From NCBI RefSeq assembly GCF_011075055.1, contig NC_058138.1, positions 4,236,001 to 4,300,000 of the forward strand: 64,000 nucleotides of DNA. Direction: 5' to 3'. The position numbers and the translations under genes are program-made. Positions 11,579 to 23,435 of this stretch are shown here, piece after piece (position 1 is the stretch's first letter; each line of letters opens with the position of its first letter). The notes beneath the pieces are model-generated. The model saw only the letters and a list, made by a program, of their open reading frames with translations, did not search any database and was not told where the DNA came from. The stretch comes from Mangifera indica. Its lineage: Eukaryota > Streptophyta > Magnoliopsida > Sapindales > Anacardiaceae.

Positions 11579-14500
11579 ATGGCCTTCTACTTCTTCTTCT
11601 TCTTCTTCTTCTACTTCAGTATTGGTTTTGTGCAGAATGTTTATTATCCGGTTGGAGCGGCTAGCATCACTCAGTGCAAGAAGCCGCCAGTGATCTTCGT
11701 CTTCGGCGATTCGAACTCCGACACTGGTGGACTAGTTGCCGGTCTCGGTTTCCCTGTCAATCCCCCCTATGGCCGTTCGTTTTTCGCCAGATCTACTGGT
11801 CGATTGTCTGATGGACGGCTCCTGATCGACTTCCTCTGTAAGTTGGCCCCACTCGCGCCTCTCATTTTCTTTTTGTCCGCTTGCAATGATGTGTGTCCAT
11901 TATCAAATTAACGGTAATGTTACGGGTCAGTTAGATCAGTCAATTATACAACCCAACATATATTTATTATGAGAATTAATTTAAGTATTAAAAATAAAAT
12001 AATATTTAAATATATTATAATATTATATTTAATTAGATATTTAACAAATTTAGAGTTGATTGATTATCATAGCTTTTGAAAATAATATTATATTTATCAA
12101 TTTTTTAATATACAAATAAGTATATATAATATTTTATTATGTGAATAAATATTATATTATTTTAATTTAAAATTATTTAATTATTTAATAATATATATTA
12201 AATATATTATTATTTATATATTTAAAATAAACATACATAATTTTATTAATTTTAAAATTTATGTTGAATCTATTTGTTTAAAGGGTTTTATCATTGTCGT
12301 GACCTTAACAAAAAAAAAACCTATTTTAGTTTCTATAATTAGATAATTACATGATCAAAATATTCAAATCATTCAATTTTAACGCTTGTAGCATAACAAA
12401 TGGATAATGGATTTATTTAAAAATAGTTTTTTAAGAATAAATTAAATATTATATTTAATAATTAAGTAGATAAAATTATTTTAAATATTAAAAAGTTTGT
12501 AGATTGCAGTACCGTACCGTGACGGTGGAAGCTAGAGGTACAATAAAATTTGAGTGTCCGCATGTATGTGGCTGGATCTGGGATGTATGTGGGGAAACGT
12601 GTTCGTTGGTATGGACATAACGCATGTGTGTAATTAGTCATCGTTGTGTGTGCACTCAGAATTAATTGAAAGTGGGTCCTCATTTCATTAATGTATTGGT
12701 CGGTATATCATTATTGAGATCGAATCTCTATTTCAATATAATTTAATTGATTAATGTAAAATTAAAGAATAAATCTATTAAAATTTAAAAATAAATAAAA
12801 GTTCAATTCTGAAAATAAAATTTAATTATGTATATTTAATTTAATTTTAATTGTTTAATTAAATATTTAAATAATATATTATCATATAATTAAAATAATT
12901 ATATATATATATATAATTTTTATTAACTTTCTCATACTAACTAATACAAAGTATTTCATAAGTACAAATATTTAATAATACATTTCAAATAAATTTTAAT
13001 GGAGAAAACTTTCAAAATAAAAGGTATGTCCATTTTGTGAAATTAAGGTCTCTAGGGATTTATTGAATTATCCTTTTTAGTTTTTATAATTAAGAGTAAA
13101 TTGTTGATTTTTACTCACCGAATTCTTAAACTACAAATGCTCATCCACCACAAAATTCTATTAATAAAAAATAATATAACGATATAAACATCACTTTCCT
13201 TTCCAAAAATTTGAAAAATGAAAAAAGTTATTTCTGTAAATCATTGAAAAATGTGATTGACCAAAATTACATCAAACAAGTGTAATTCGGCAATATTACA
13301 CCATTCCTAGTGCAATCCTAGCATAATCATACATGTTTGGTGCAATCTTAGAAATTTTCTTTGTCGTAATTGCACTATTCCAGTTGTAATCTAATCGAAT
13401 TTGATAAGATTGCACCTTAATTGGTACGATCCAACAAGGTCATACTTTTTTGGTGTTATTTTAGTATCAGATTCTGTTGGAGTGTTGACAACTATATGAA
13501 TTCTGTTGGATTGTGGACAACTGCGGTCCTAGGTCATTTGGTAATTTTATAGAAATTAAATATCTGACGCTATGTCTAAGGATTTCTCTTTTTTTCGTAA
13601 ATAGAGTTAGTGTAGTTAATAGAGTTAGGTTTTGTTTAACATTGTAGTTAAAGAATTCAGTAAATCAAAACTGTGATTTAACCAAACCTTATATAAGAAA
13701 TAGAGGCCAAAAGAATTATTCCCACCCAAGTTTTGGAGCAAACCAAAATTCCCACCCACTATATTTCGAAAAGTCAAATACCCATCATTTTGTTAAATAT
13801 TTTAGTTAAAATTAAGGATAAAATCGTTATTTATCAAAAAATATTTGACAAACTAAAATGTTATCACATTTTCCCTCCTTAATTTAAAAAACTAATCATT
13901 TTCCTCTAGTCAAAGTTTAAAAAGTCATCAAATCCCCACTAGGGTATTTTTTTCTATATCTCCAATGACCATTTTCTTTTCGGCCTATAATAAACCTTTC
14001 TACCATCATCTTCTCTTGCTCATGTAGCAAGATCATTTGTTGTTGGAGTTGTCTTTGTCCAGCTAAAGATCGACTTTTTTTAATAAGTCTAATGTTGATC
14101 TTCGACTGGATGAAAATGAATCATCTTCGTCCCGCTTGAAGAGAGACAAAGATGATTTGTCTTTGTCCGACGACAAATGACAATCAATCTTCATGCGTCG
14201 ACAGGAGAAGACGATGGTGGGACGGCCAGCTATTAGCTGGAAAGAAAACAGTTGTTAGAGAAATAGAAAAATATTCTAGAAGGGATTTGGTAACTTTTCA
14301 AACATTAGGTGGAGGGATTTTGTTTAGTTTTTTAAACTAAAAAGGAGAAATGTGATGAAATTTTAGTTTGTTAAATTTTTTTAATAAATGACGATTTGAC
14401 CCTTAACCCTAATTGAGAAATTTAATAAAATTATAAGTATTTGGATTTTCGATATAGCGAGTGAGACTTTGGGTTTGCACTAAACCTTGGGTGGGAATAA

Positions 14501-17018
14501 GTCTTTTGGCCTTTCCAAGCATTGCCAGGTGACCAAATCTCTGAATTTATATTTATGTTATAAGATTTCTTATAACTCAGAAGAGATTCGGACGTGAGAA
14601 TATCTTATATTCACTTAGATTTAATGTTTCAATATTATAAAATTATAATGAGCAATATGATACCCATTTTGGGTGTACAAATGCATATACACTCATGTGT
14701 GTCATTATAAGATTGAAGTTATTTTATTCTTAATTCAAAATCAACCAATTACATGATGACACATATGAAGTGTATACCCAAAATAAGTACACATATTTTT
14801 ATTGAATTATAATATATATTTTTTTAACTTGCAGGCCAAAGTGTGAATACGAGTTTCCTGAGTCCATACTTGGACTCATTGGCAGATTCAAAGTTCAAAA
14901 ATGGTGCAAATTTTGCAATTGTGGGATCATCAACTCTCCCCAAATATGTTCCATTTTCATTGAATATTCAGCTTATGCAGTTTCTTCATTTCAAGGACAG
15001 GACTCTTCAGCTTGTTACTGCTGGTAAATTTCTCATTTCATTAATTTCCATAAATAGTTTAGGATTTTATTTGTTCATTAGTTTTTTAAATACCATTTTA
15101 AAAATCATGATAAAAAAAGAGGAAACAGCTTTTTTATCCTTTCGGTTAGTGCATTTGAAAATTTCTTTTTAAAATATTTTAGATTATTTCAAACAAATGC
15201 AATATTATAAATAATTCTTATATCTTTTATTTTTGAAAACAACAACATTGTATTAGTTTCAACTTGCAGCTGCAACCAAGTCGAGTGTTTCTAGGTTCAA
15301 ACTTGCTTCTTTTGGGTTTAGGTAAAATTCGAGTTCGAGCTTGAGGGAGCTTGAGATAGGAATTGTTGACTCGAGAAATTGTAACTAAAAGTCTAAAATT
15401 TATCTTTTATATATTTATCAATTACTTCATACATTAAAATTAAAGATAAAATTTTAGAAGTGTAAGTACAATATTTTAAATTTTTAAAGTTTATTGATAT
15501 TATACTCAAACCGAGCAATAGTGAACTCCACTTTGGCTTGATAATAATCAAACTGAGCTGTGAATAGCTTGTGAATGGCTCAGCTTGTTTGTAGTCCTAT
15601 TTCAACCTAAGAAACAAGAGATTTGGAAAATGTACTTTCTGGTACAAGGAATACAATGAAAAGGCTTTTGGTCAATTTTCAAAACCAGTTTCTGGATTTA
15701 ATCCTAAAATTAGTGTAAATTTGGAAAACGAAAAAGGATCATTTTCTCAGTTGTAGTTTCAAACTAAAAAGTAATTTTGAATATTATTGCCAGATTGATT
15801 CTGTATCACAAATCAAACAGGTAAGAACTACAATCATAGTATGAGTATGATAAAATCTTATATAATTATTTTTAATGCAATTCTGCACTTTGAGATTATA
15901 ATTAATTTTAACTGCTGAACTTGTTTTTAGGTTCAACTGATTTCATCAATGAAGATGGGTTCAGGAATGCACTTTACATCATTGACATCGGCCAAAATGA
16001 CATCGCTGATTCTTTCTCAAAAAAATTTACTTATGCACAAGTTGTCAAAAGAATTCCATCTGTTCTCAGAGAAATTCAGAACGCTGTCACGGTGAGTGTG
16101 CTGAATATCAATGACTTTTTTTGTCTGTCAGTCTTTCTTAAATATTAAAGCTATTTTGTTCTGTGCAATATGCAGAAATTGTATGATCAAGGAGGCAGGA
16201 AATTTTGGATACACAACACAGGACCCTTAGGTTGTCTCCCTCAGAAACTTTCATTAGTTAAGAACAACGCTTTAGATCATTATGGATGTATTTCAAGTTA
16301 CAATGATGCGGCGAGACTGTTCAATGAAGGATTGCGCCATCTTTGCCAGGAGATGAGATCCAAATTGAATGGTGCTACCATAGTTTATGTAGATATATTT
16401 TCCATCAAGTATGATCTCATTGCCAACTCCACCAAATATGGTAAGCCAAATTGCCTTTACTGTCTTTTATCTTGATGATCAAGCTATCTCGAACCATTAT
16501 TTATAAAATCTTGCAGTATCTTGAGCAATCTAACCTTCAAGGACTTTCTTAGATGAATTATCTCTATCATCATTTCTTGAACTTTTCCATGAACATACTC
16601 TTGGAGGCTTCCTTCTTGTCATTTTACGGAGTTGTTGTGGCTTATTTCATTACTTCATGCATTTGTTTTATGGGATTTCTCTCTGTGAACAAACTTACAT
16701 ACCATTAAACCTTAGCGAATGATCAAGCTCACCAAAAACCTCCTTCTTAAGAGCATTAATTTTGACTCATTTGAGGGCATTTATGCAGGCCTTTCAAGTC
16801 CATTGATGGCATGTTGTGGCTTTGGAGGACCTCCATACAATTACAACATAAACGTGACATGTGGGAATCCAGGTTCTAAGGCTTGTGATGCAGGTTCAAA
16901 ATTTGTCAGCTGGGATGGAATTCATTACACTGAAGCAGCTAACCAAATTGTAGCTTCAAAAGTGCTTTCCACGGCTTATTCCACACCAAGTACTACTTTT
17001 GGTTTTTTCTGTCAGTAG
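11579..17018 (+). CDS. GDSL esterase/lipase, five exons
   Basis: Predicted secreted SGNH/GDSL hydrolase that would cleave an ester or lipid substrate; the true substrate is unknown. Exons are 11579-11837, 14835-15023, 15931-16091, 16176-16440 and 16789-17018. All introns are GT-AG and all phases close, giving 367 aa. A Phe-rich hydrophobic N-terminus (about residues 1-28), encoded by a TTC repeat, acts as the likely signal peptide. Block I GDSNSDTG is at residues 43-50 with nucleophile Ser45, block III GQND is at 170-173, and the acid-base pair lies in DGIH (Asp334, His337). Cys pairs such as ACCGFGG and the C-terminal FFC are typical of the plant family. Overall it most resembles the Arabidopsis At1g09390 group (from memory). 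Intron 1 is about 3 kb and contains a MITE (13705-14511). I see no disabling change. Confidence 0.93.
11589..11616 (+). repeat. TTC microsatellite inside the signal peptide
   Basis: A run of TTC triplets encodes the poly-Phe core of the GDSL signal peptide. Changes in repeat number would change hydrophobic core length without shifting the frame. Confidence 0.8.
11838..14834 (+). other. GDSL intron 1, about 3 kb
   Basis: Donor GTAAGT at 11838 and acceptor TTGCAG ending at 14834. Most is AT-rich non-coding sequence with several polypyrimidine or poly-A/T tracts. It holds the MITE at 13705-14511. No independent gene is seen; the 12462-12683 antisense frame and the 14152-14340 frame look incidental. 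Confidence 0.8.
13705..14511. mobile_element. Mutator-like MITE, copy 1 (in GDSL intron 1)
   Basis: The 807 bp element has long imperfect terminal inverted repeats: GGCCAAAAGAATTATTCCCA at the left and, reading inward from the right, GGCCAAAAGACTTATTCCCA. The repeats continue for more than 60 bp. The termini match those of the 781 bp element at 45321-46101, which has a clear target duplication. Here the flanking bases do not match well, so the duplication has decayed or the ends are slightly off. No transposase is encoded. Confidence 0.7.
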
Positions 17019-17450
17019 ATAATAAACTCAACAGGACAAACTTCTTCAGATAATTCCGGCCAAATGGGTTTGAAGACAATAACATGGGCACAAGCCATGA
17101 AGGTATTTATATGTACTTGTTTCGTTTTCGATTTTGTTGTAATGTTGCTGAGAGTATGATGATCTATGTTATGTGTAAGAAGATGGAGGTCTTCATTTGG
17201 ATGAAAAGGGTTGGAAGCTGATTAAGCAAGTAGGTCACTTATCTTCTTTGAGTTCAAACCATGTAGAAGAGAATTCAAAATTTGGCAAGAAATTAGTTAG
17301 CTTGTTGGTTAAATTACTTCAGAGGGATCAAAATCATCTCTTTGTTTTTTTTTTTTTTGTTTTGTCTATGTGATTTTTTCTTTTAAGATTAAAATTTTTG
17401 CATGAGCATCTATATATGCATAGATGGTTCCAAGAACAGGCATCTAGGGG
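17019..17450 (+). other. 3' flank of the GDSL gene
   Basis: Probable 3' UTR and downstream DNA. A long T tract lies at about 17342-17360. No separate gene is seen. Confidence 0.4.
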
Positions 17451-17454
17451 CTAG

Positions 17455-17775
17455 TAGAGATGTCAAAGGGGTGGAGTGGGCCCATTGTTCGACCCTAGCC
17501 TAAAAACTTTGGCATGGCCTACATTAACCCAATACGGAAAAAGGCCAGTTGTGTTAAGCATGCAAACTTAGCGGGTCATGTCTTGGGCTATGGGATAAGG
17601 TCTGTAGGCTGGTTTACTAAAAATATTAAAAAAGTATAATAACAAATAATTAATTAAATATGAATTTAAAATATAATTTAGTTGGTGGGCTTGCAAGAGC
17701 ACATGAGCCAACTTGTTAAGGGTCCATGGGCATGGCCTTAGGGGCCCTGGGATGGTTTCGGCTATAGCAAATGAA
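17455..17775. mobile_element. hAT-like fragment rich in GGGCC/GGCCC
   Basis: It begins TAGAGATGTCAAAGGGGT, the style of terminus seen inverted at the end of the hAT element 41978-43036, and carries the same GGGCCC-rich subterminal character at both sides of an AT-rich core. A matching right terminus and target duplication were not found. It ends close to where the provirus begins. Confidence 0.4.
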
Positions 17776-17789
17776 AGAAAAACTTGATA

Positions 17790-19263
17790 AAGAGGATGAG
17801 TGCTAGACTAGGATACATATAGCAAAGCTATTACAAGTTCAAACCAAACTAAATAAACTTTTGAGGAAAAATACTACTGTCCATATAGACAAAGGAATAG
17901 TAGTAACTTTGCCCAACAAGTACACAAAGGTTTAGGACACTCTTTTCAAGGCAAACAAAACCTGGTTACAAGGAATGGTCGATGGATTTAAAATCCAAAA
18001 CATTTCTTAACAGGGTTTGATAGACACTACAAAAGACATGCTTCGACCAGGAGGTTGAGGCCCAGATAGAAGCCAAAACTGAGGATGAAGAGTCTTTTGG
18101 AGACTTTATGGACTTAATAGATAGATCTACATCTGTTTAAGCTCAAGAAGGAAAGGGAAATTTGATCAACCTAGAATAAATGATCAACAAGTGGAACACA
18201 ACGTGTATCCAAGACGCGAAAGACAAGTGGAAGGAGAAGATGCTACCGACACTTCAAGATCGACGGTTAAGATGTTGTCAGCACACATCCACTAGGATTT
18301 AACTTTATAAAAATATATAATTAGTATGTTAGACATGTAGGAGACATAGACCCTAGTGTTAGAAAAAATTATAAAATAGAGTTGTTTGGGACTTCATTGA
18401 TGGATGTTAGAACACTTTGTTGATTTTTTTATAATAATATTAAGAATAATGAACTAAATGGAAGTAATTGTTTAAACAACTCTTGTTTTTATTTAGATCA
18501 TGAAATTGAAAATAAGTCTGTTATAAGTTTATTGAACACTGTCATAGATAAACTTGAGGAACTTAATCTCAAGGTAGATAATTGAGGCAAGAAACTGAAC
18601 TATATGATTTATCGTATCTTTTTAGTGAGCCAAGAGCTAACTAAAATAGAGGAATCGATCTTTAAGGTTAGTTCTGATTTATAGAGGATGTTCTGACTAT
18701 TCTATTGAATGGGTAAAACATGGAACTCTAGCAAAAAATTTTGGCTTTGAGGATATTATTATAAAGATAGAAAATTACCTTATATCATTAACGTTAAATG
18801 ACACAGAACAAGTATACCCTATAGAAGAATATACTAAACAAAAGGTCAAGTACTGTACTCTTGATCTCTGTAACGGAAATTTAGATATCTGGTTAGAATA
18901 TCTAGAGTATTTAGGAGTAAAAAGGTTATTGGACGCGGTTCATAAGGCCTTAAGCCAAGAGGCTATACGGATACTCTAATTTATACCTAATCAGATTACA
19001 ACCACTGAGACACACGAACTAAAATTTCAAAATAAATGGTTAGATAAAGTTGAGACTGTTATTGGATATTGGTATAGAGAATCACAAAATCTAGAAGAAC
19101 TTGTGATATCACCAGGCTTATTTCCAAACTAAAAAATATGGCAAATGAGGAAATGCTTAAGAATTTTGTTGCCACTTAAAAAAATAAATATCCTAGTTTA
19201 CCATGAGAATATGCGAATTTTATAGCTCAAGAATCCTAGAGAAACTAGAAAAAAGTTGAAAAC
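17790..19263 (+). pseudogene. provirus region upstream of the capsid
   Basis: Short open stretches in shifting frames encode Lys/Glu/Leu-rich sequence. One near 18500-18640 reads like a coiled coil, with regularly spaced Leu/Ile. Another near 18790-19130 is a longer open stretch with only a few stops. I cannot assign a domain with confidence. Position suggests the N-terminal part of the capsid polyprotein. Confidence 0.45.
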
Positions 19264-20946
19264 TTGTATTTAAAGACAATAAAAGAGGAATACTTTGTTT
19301 CAAAAGAAGAAGGAAAACATAAAGTAGAAGAAACACTTTCAGAAATAACTCTTTTGGATGTTGAAAAAATCAACAAATATTACGAAGAAGAACTAAAGAA
19401 ACAAAGAAAAACTTTTGAGAAAGGGAAACCAAAAAAGATTTCTTTAGGAACTAAAATGGAAGATCTAGAGAATCTAATCTCTAATCCAGACTCTAAGATT
19501 AAAGATGATCCCTTAGAAGGAATGAAAAATCCTTTACACTCTTTTGAGGGGTTTCTTAGAGAAATCTCGAAACCTGAGTACACACCTATGACTTATCTCA
19601 CAAAGATAAAGTCGGAATTTATGCCAAGACTAACACCAAGATTAGTGGAGATATCGTCTAGTGGAAGTTTCTTAAACATCGATTGTGTTAGCAAAGTAGT
19701 AGACATAATAAGAGTTTGAAAAATGATAAATTGGATCCATGTACAAAATAAGTCATTTAACTTAGGACAAACTTACCGATTTTTAGGGTGAACACTATAG
19801 AAAGCTACAGGAAGTTTCTAGATAAGTTTAGAAGCCAGTATCATAATATTAGACACAGTAAGGGACTTAAAGAGTCACGAAAGAATATTCACATTGTTTA
19901 AAGATATGCTTTTAAGGGAATCTATTGGGATAACAATATCCAATATGAGCCTTGTAGAGGTATTTGCTTTAAAAGCTTTGACTTTGCAACATATGTTGAT
20001 TTGAAAATTTTGTCTGTGAATATAGACGATATTTTTATTAGTTACCTGGTGGCACACAAGAAATGAAAAATACCTTCTTTGCAAAGCTACCTAACGGATG
20101 AGATAAAATAGCTAACGAGACCTTTAAGCTACTAGTGGAAAAGAACCAGATTATTGATTCTCTAGGAGGATGAATAGAAATGGTTTGGCAACTCGTGAGA
20201 ACAAGATGTTTGAATGCGAAGCTTGACAAAGAAGCTAAAAAGCTTAGCTTTGATGACACTTGTTGTTACAACTTTGAAGGAGTCTCAAGATAGTACGGTT
20301 GTAATAAACCGGTAAAACCTCAAAGTAGAAAAACTCATAGGAAGAAGACTAAGTTCTTTAAAAAGGATATGTTTAAACTAAAAAACTTTCAGACTATATG
20401 GAGAAAACCTGTCTATAATAAATCAAAACTCCCTGCCCATAAAAGATTTATAAGAAAGACAGAAAGACTTCATTAATGGTGAAGGAACGAGGAGCTAAGA
20501 AGTATTGCGCTACTTGTCCCTTGGGGAAAAACACAAAAGACCGTAACTGTTGTTGGATATGTGGTAGTATATATCACTATATAGATAAATGTCCGAACAA
20601 GGCCAAGAAGAAGGCTAGTGTAAAACTACTAAACGTAGATTTAACCACTAGAACTTTTGAATATAAGTTTATTTTTAGATACGAGGTTAACTTGGATGAT
20701 AAGTCAATTTATGAACTGATTTCGAAATACTCTGAAGAATCAAAGGATAACTTATCTAGTGATTCTGACAAGGAATACTCATCAAGTTTTTATAAGGAAT
20801 CATCAACTCTTTATCGGCTAAATATTTTCATAAATAAAATAGAGAATTTAAATAAGCCCTTTAATCTATTCTACAATGATGAGGAACTCATATATAACAC
20901 TTTTTTCTAGATATATACCCTTGATGAAAATATATAAAAAGAGGCA
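19264..20946 (+). pseudogene. caulimovirid capsid-protein remnant with zinc knuckle
   Basis: Two larger frames remain (19264-19719 and 20476-20910), joined by a decayed middle. The first is acidic and Lys/Glu-rich. The second carries a perfect CX2CX4HX4C knuckle (Cys26, Cys29, His34, Cys39 of that frame, about 20551-20592) inside a Lys/Cys-rich stretch. A Ser/Glu/Asp-rich acidic tail with SSDSDKEYSS follows. A knuckle followed by an acidic Ser-rich end is the usual C-terminus of caulimovirid capsid proteins. In infectious relatives this protein packages the viral DNA; here stops and frameshifts interrupt it. Confidence 0.7.
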
Positions 20947-21949
20947 TGTACAATTGGGCTATTTGAAAATTTTAATGCATAATCTTTTTTATTATTATCT
21001 TTTAAAATACTTTAACATGAACGCATCACTAAAAATATTTAGAAATTATTTTAAGAAAATTGAAAATCTAGAAGCGAACAAAAGATATATATACTCATGT
21101 AAAAACTTATCTGAAAGTATCTGAAAACGTGGAGTAATCATATACAACTATCCTATTATCTCAAAAAAGTCAAAAATCAATAAGAACATGTAACTATATA
21201 CATGTAATATAAACTAGAGATAACTTGCTCCAACCGGATCTACCTATGCTGACCTGACCTTGCCTCGTAGCTACCTCGATCACTTATATCTGCAATCATG
21301 AAAGAAAAGGAAGTGAGAGATAAGAACACTCAGTAAGGAGAAAAAATCAAGTAAACTATCTCCTTTCCTATTCTAACTCACTCTCGGGGCTCGACCTTAT
21401 TTATAACCTTCATAGGAAATCGAGGGGATAATCTAGTTCATTCTTTACTATTTGGGTTATACCTTGTCCCATCTGATGTCTATTTGATACTTTCTGGAAG
21501 CTAACATAAGGACTTGACACTTTTCTAAGCTCAAGCTATCTTTCTTTCTCTTACTACACCATTTTTTAATCTGAATTATGTTCTACTACGAGTATATTCT
21601 ACTGTAAGCAGACCCTACTATGAATCTATGTTCTACTACGGACGTATCCTACTATGGATGTTGCCTATTGCAGGCGGTATATTGTAAAGTGCCCCCTCAT
21701 CGTTCATAGTATGCATGTGTGTCTTATATCTTACTACTCTTGCTTCCATCTAAATCTATTCATAACTTACCAGACCATACTCTTGAGACGACCCTTGAAT
21801 TTTGAGCCCCAAATTCTTTTTCTTGTTTTTCTTTTTTTCTTTTTCTCTCATTTCCTTTCCTTTCTCTTCTTTCTTTTCCCTTCCAAAACTGTAAAATATT
21901 GTTCACAACCATGTTTATTTAATAGGGTAGTCTTTTTTTTCATACAATT

Positions 21950-22475
21950 TCATAGTCCAAACGATTTCTAATTCATACAAGTTATATATCGTTGAAAAGA
22001 GAATTCAAAGAGCTTTCCAACAAGCTATAATAACACTCATAATTCATTAGATAAGACAATTAAAACGGGAGATGAAATCAGTGGCAAAAACTGACTCCTA
22101 TGTTTATTTGGTAAAGCAGTCCTTGTGGTTCATAGAATATTTAACAGTCCAACTGATCCCTAATTCATACAAGCTATATATCACTGAAAAGAGAATCCAA
22201 ATAGTTTTACAACAAGTCATAATAGCACTCATAATTCATTAGATAAAGTAGTCAAAACGTGAGACGAAATCAGTGGCAAAAACTGTCTCCTCTGTTTATT
22301 TGGTAAAGCAGTCCTTGTGGTTCATACATTATTTATCAGTCCAAATGATCTCTAATTCATACAAGTTATATATCATTGGAAAGAGGATTCAAATATCTTT
22401 CCAACAAGTTATAATAGTACTCATGATTCATCAGATAAGACAGTCAAAACGTGGGACGAAATCAGTGGTAAAACT
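21950..22475 (+). repeat. tandem array of about 191-bp units in element A (3 copies)
   Basis: The core AATTCATACAAG(C/T)TATATATC recurs at about 21970, 22162 and 22353, spacing 191-192 bp. The shared unit also contains AGCTTTCCAACAAG and CAGTGGCAAAAACTG. The same unit occurs four times in element B. Confidence 0.85.
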
Positions 22476-23435
22476 GTAAATATTATATAACTTTCTGTCA
22501 TGAACAAAATCACACATGTAAACACCCCAAATAGCAAAACAACATTTCTTAACGTTTAAATCATCATTTATAACATAGATCCAAGGAACCAAAAGCCTAA
22601 AACATGTAACATGTCAAGGATGATACCCCTTACCTTATTTCAAGTCAATCTTTGTTAAATTGGCTCCTTCCTTTTTGTCTTCCTTCTTTGAGCACCAAAC
22701 ACACTAACATTTTTATATAACATGCATCCAATATATATAAAAAAACATAGGCAAAGGGGAAAGAAATAGATCTTTTGGTTACCAAAGCTTCCAAAGTGCT
22801 TCCTTTTCTTTTCTTTTCTTACTTGTCTTCCACAACTCCTTCAAATCCTTCATTTTTCTTCAAAAAAACAAAGAAAAAGTATGAAGAAGGCTGCCTTTTC
22901 TAGAAGGGACGGGAAAAGATGGAAAAGGAGACTTAAAATGCTTTCTTTTATCTTTTCTCTCTTGAGATATGGATATATATCCATTTATATGTATATACAA
23001 CTTTATTTTATTTTATTTTTTTGTCCATATTATATATATACACACACATACATGTGAATATATATATATATTTAAAATTGAAAATATCTCAAAACAGAGT
23101 CAAAAGACATAAATGCCACACAGTTGAAGACCTTATCCATGTCTTTGTTGAATTCTTTATCTTTTACTCTTCCCTTTTATGCACATAGCTTAGAGGTATA
23201 ATCATCTTTTTTCTTTCTCTAAAGGTATATGATTATGTGCTTCTCTATCGATGTCTCATCCGCCTTTTGACCTATATACACATGCATATGACACTCAACA
23301 CATAGCCATGTATAAAGCTAGTGCACACGAGAAAGTGTCTTAAACATACTCCCGTGCATTTAAATCCATGTGTCCTCTTACGCACGTCGTCAACTTTTAG
23401 AAAGTTATACACGGACATGTATCTCGTACTGTACG

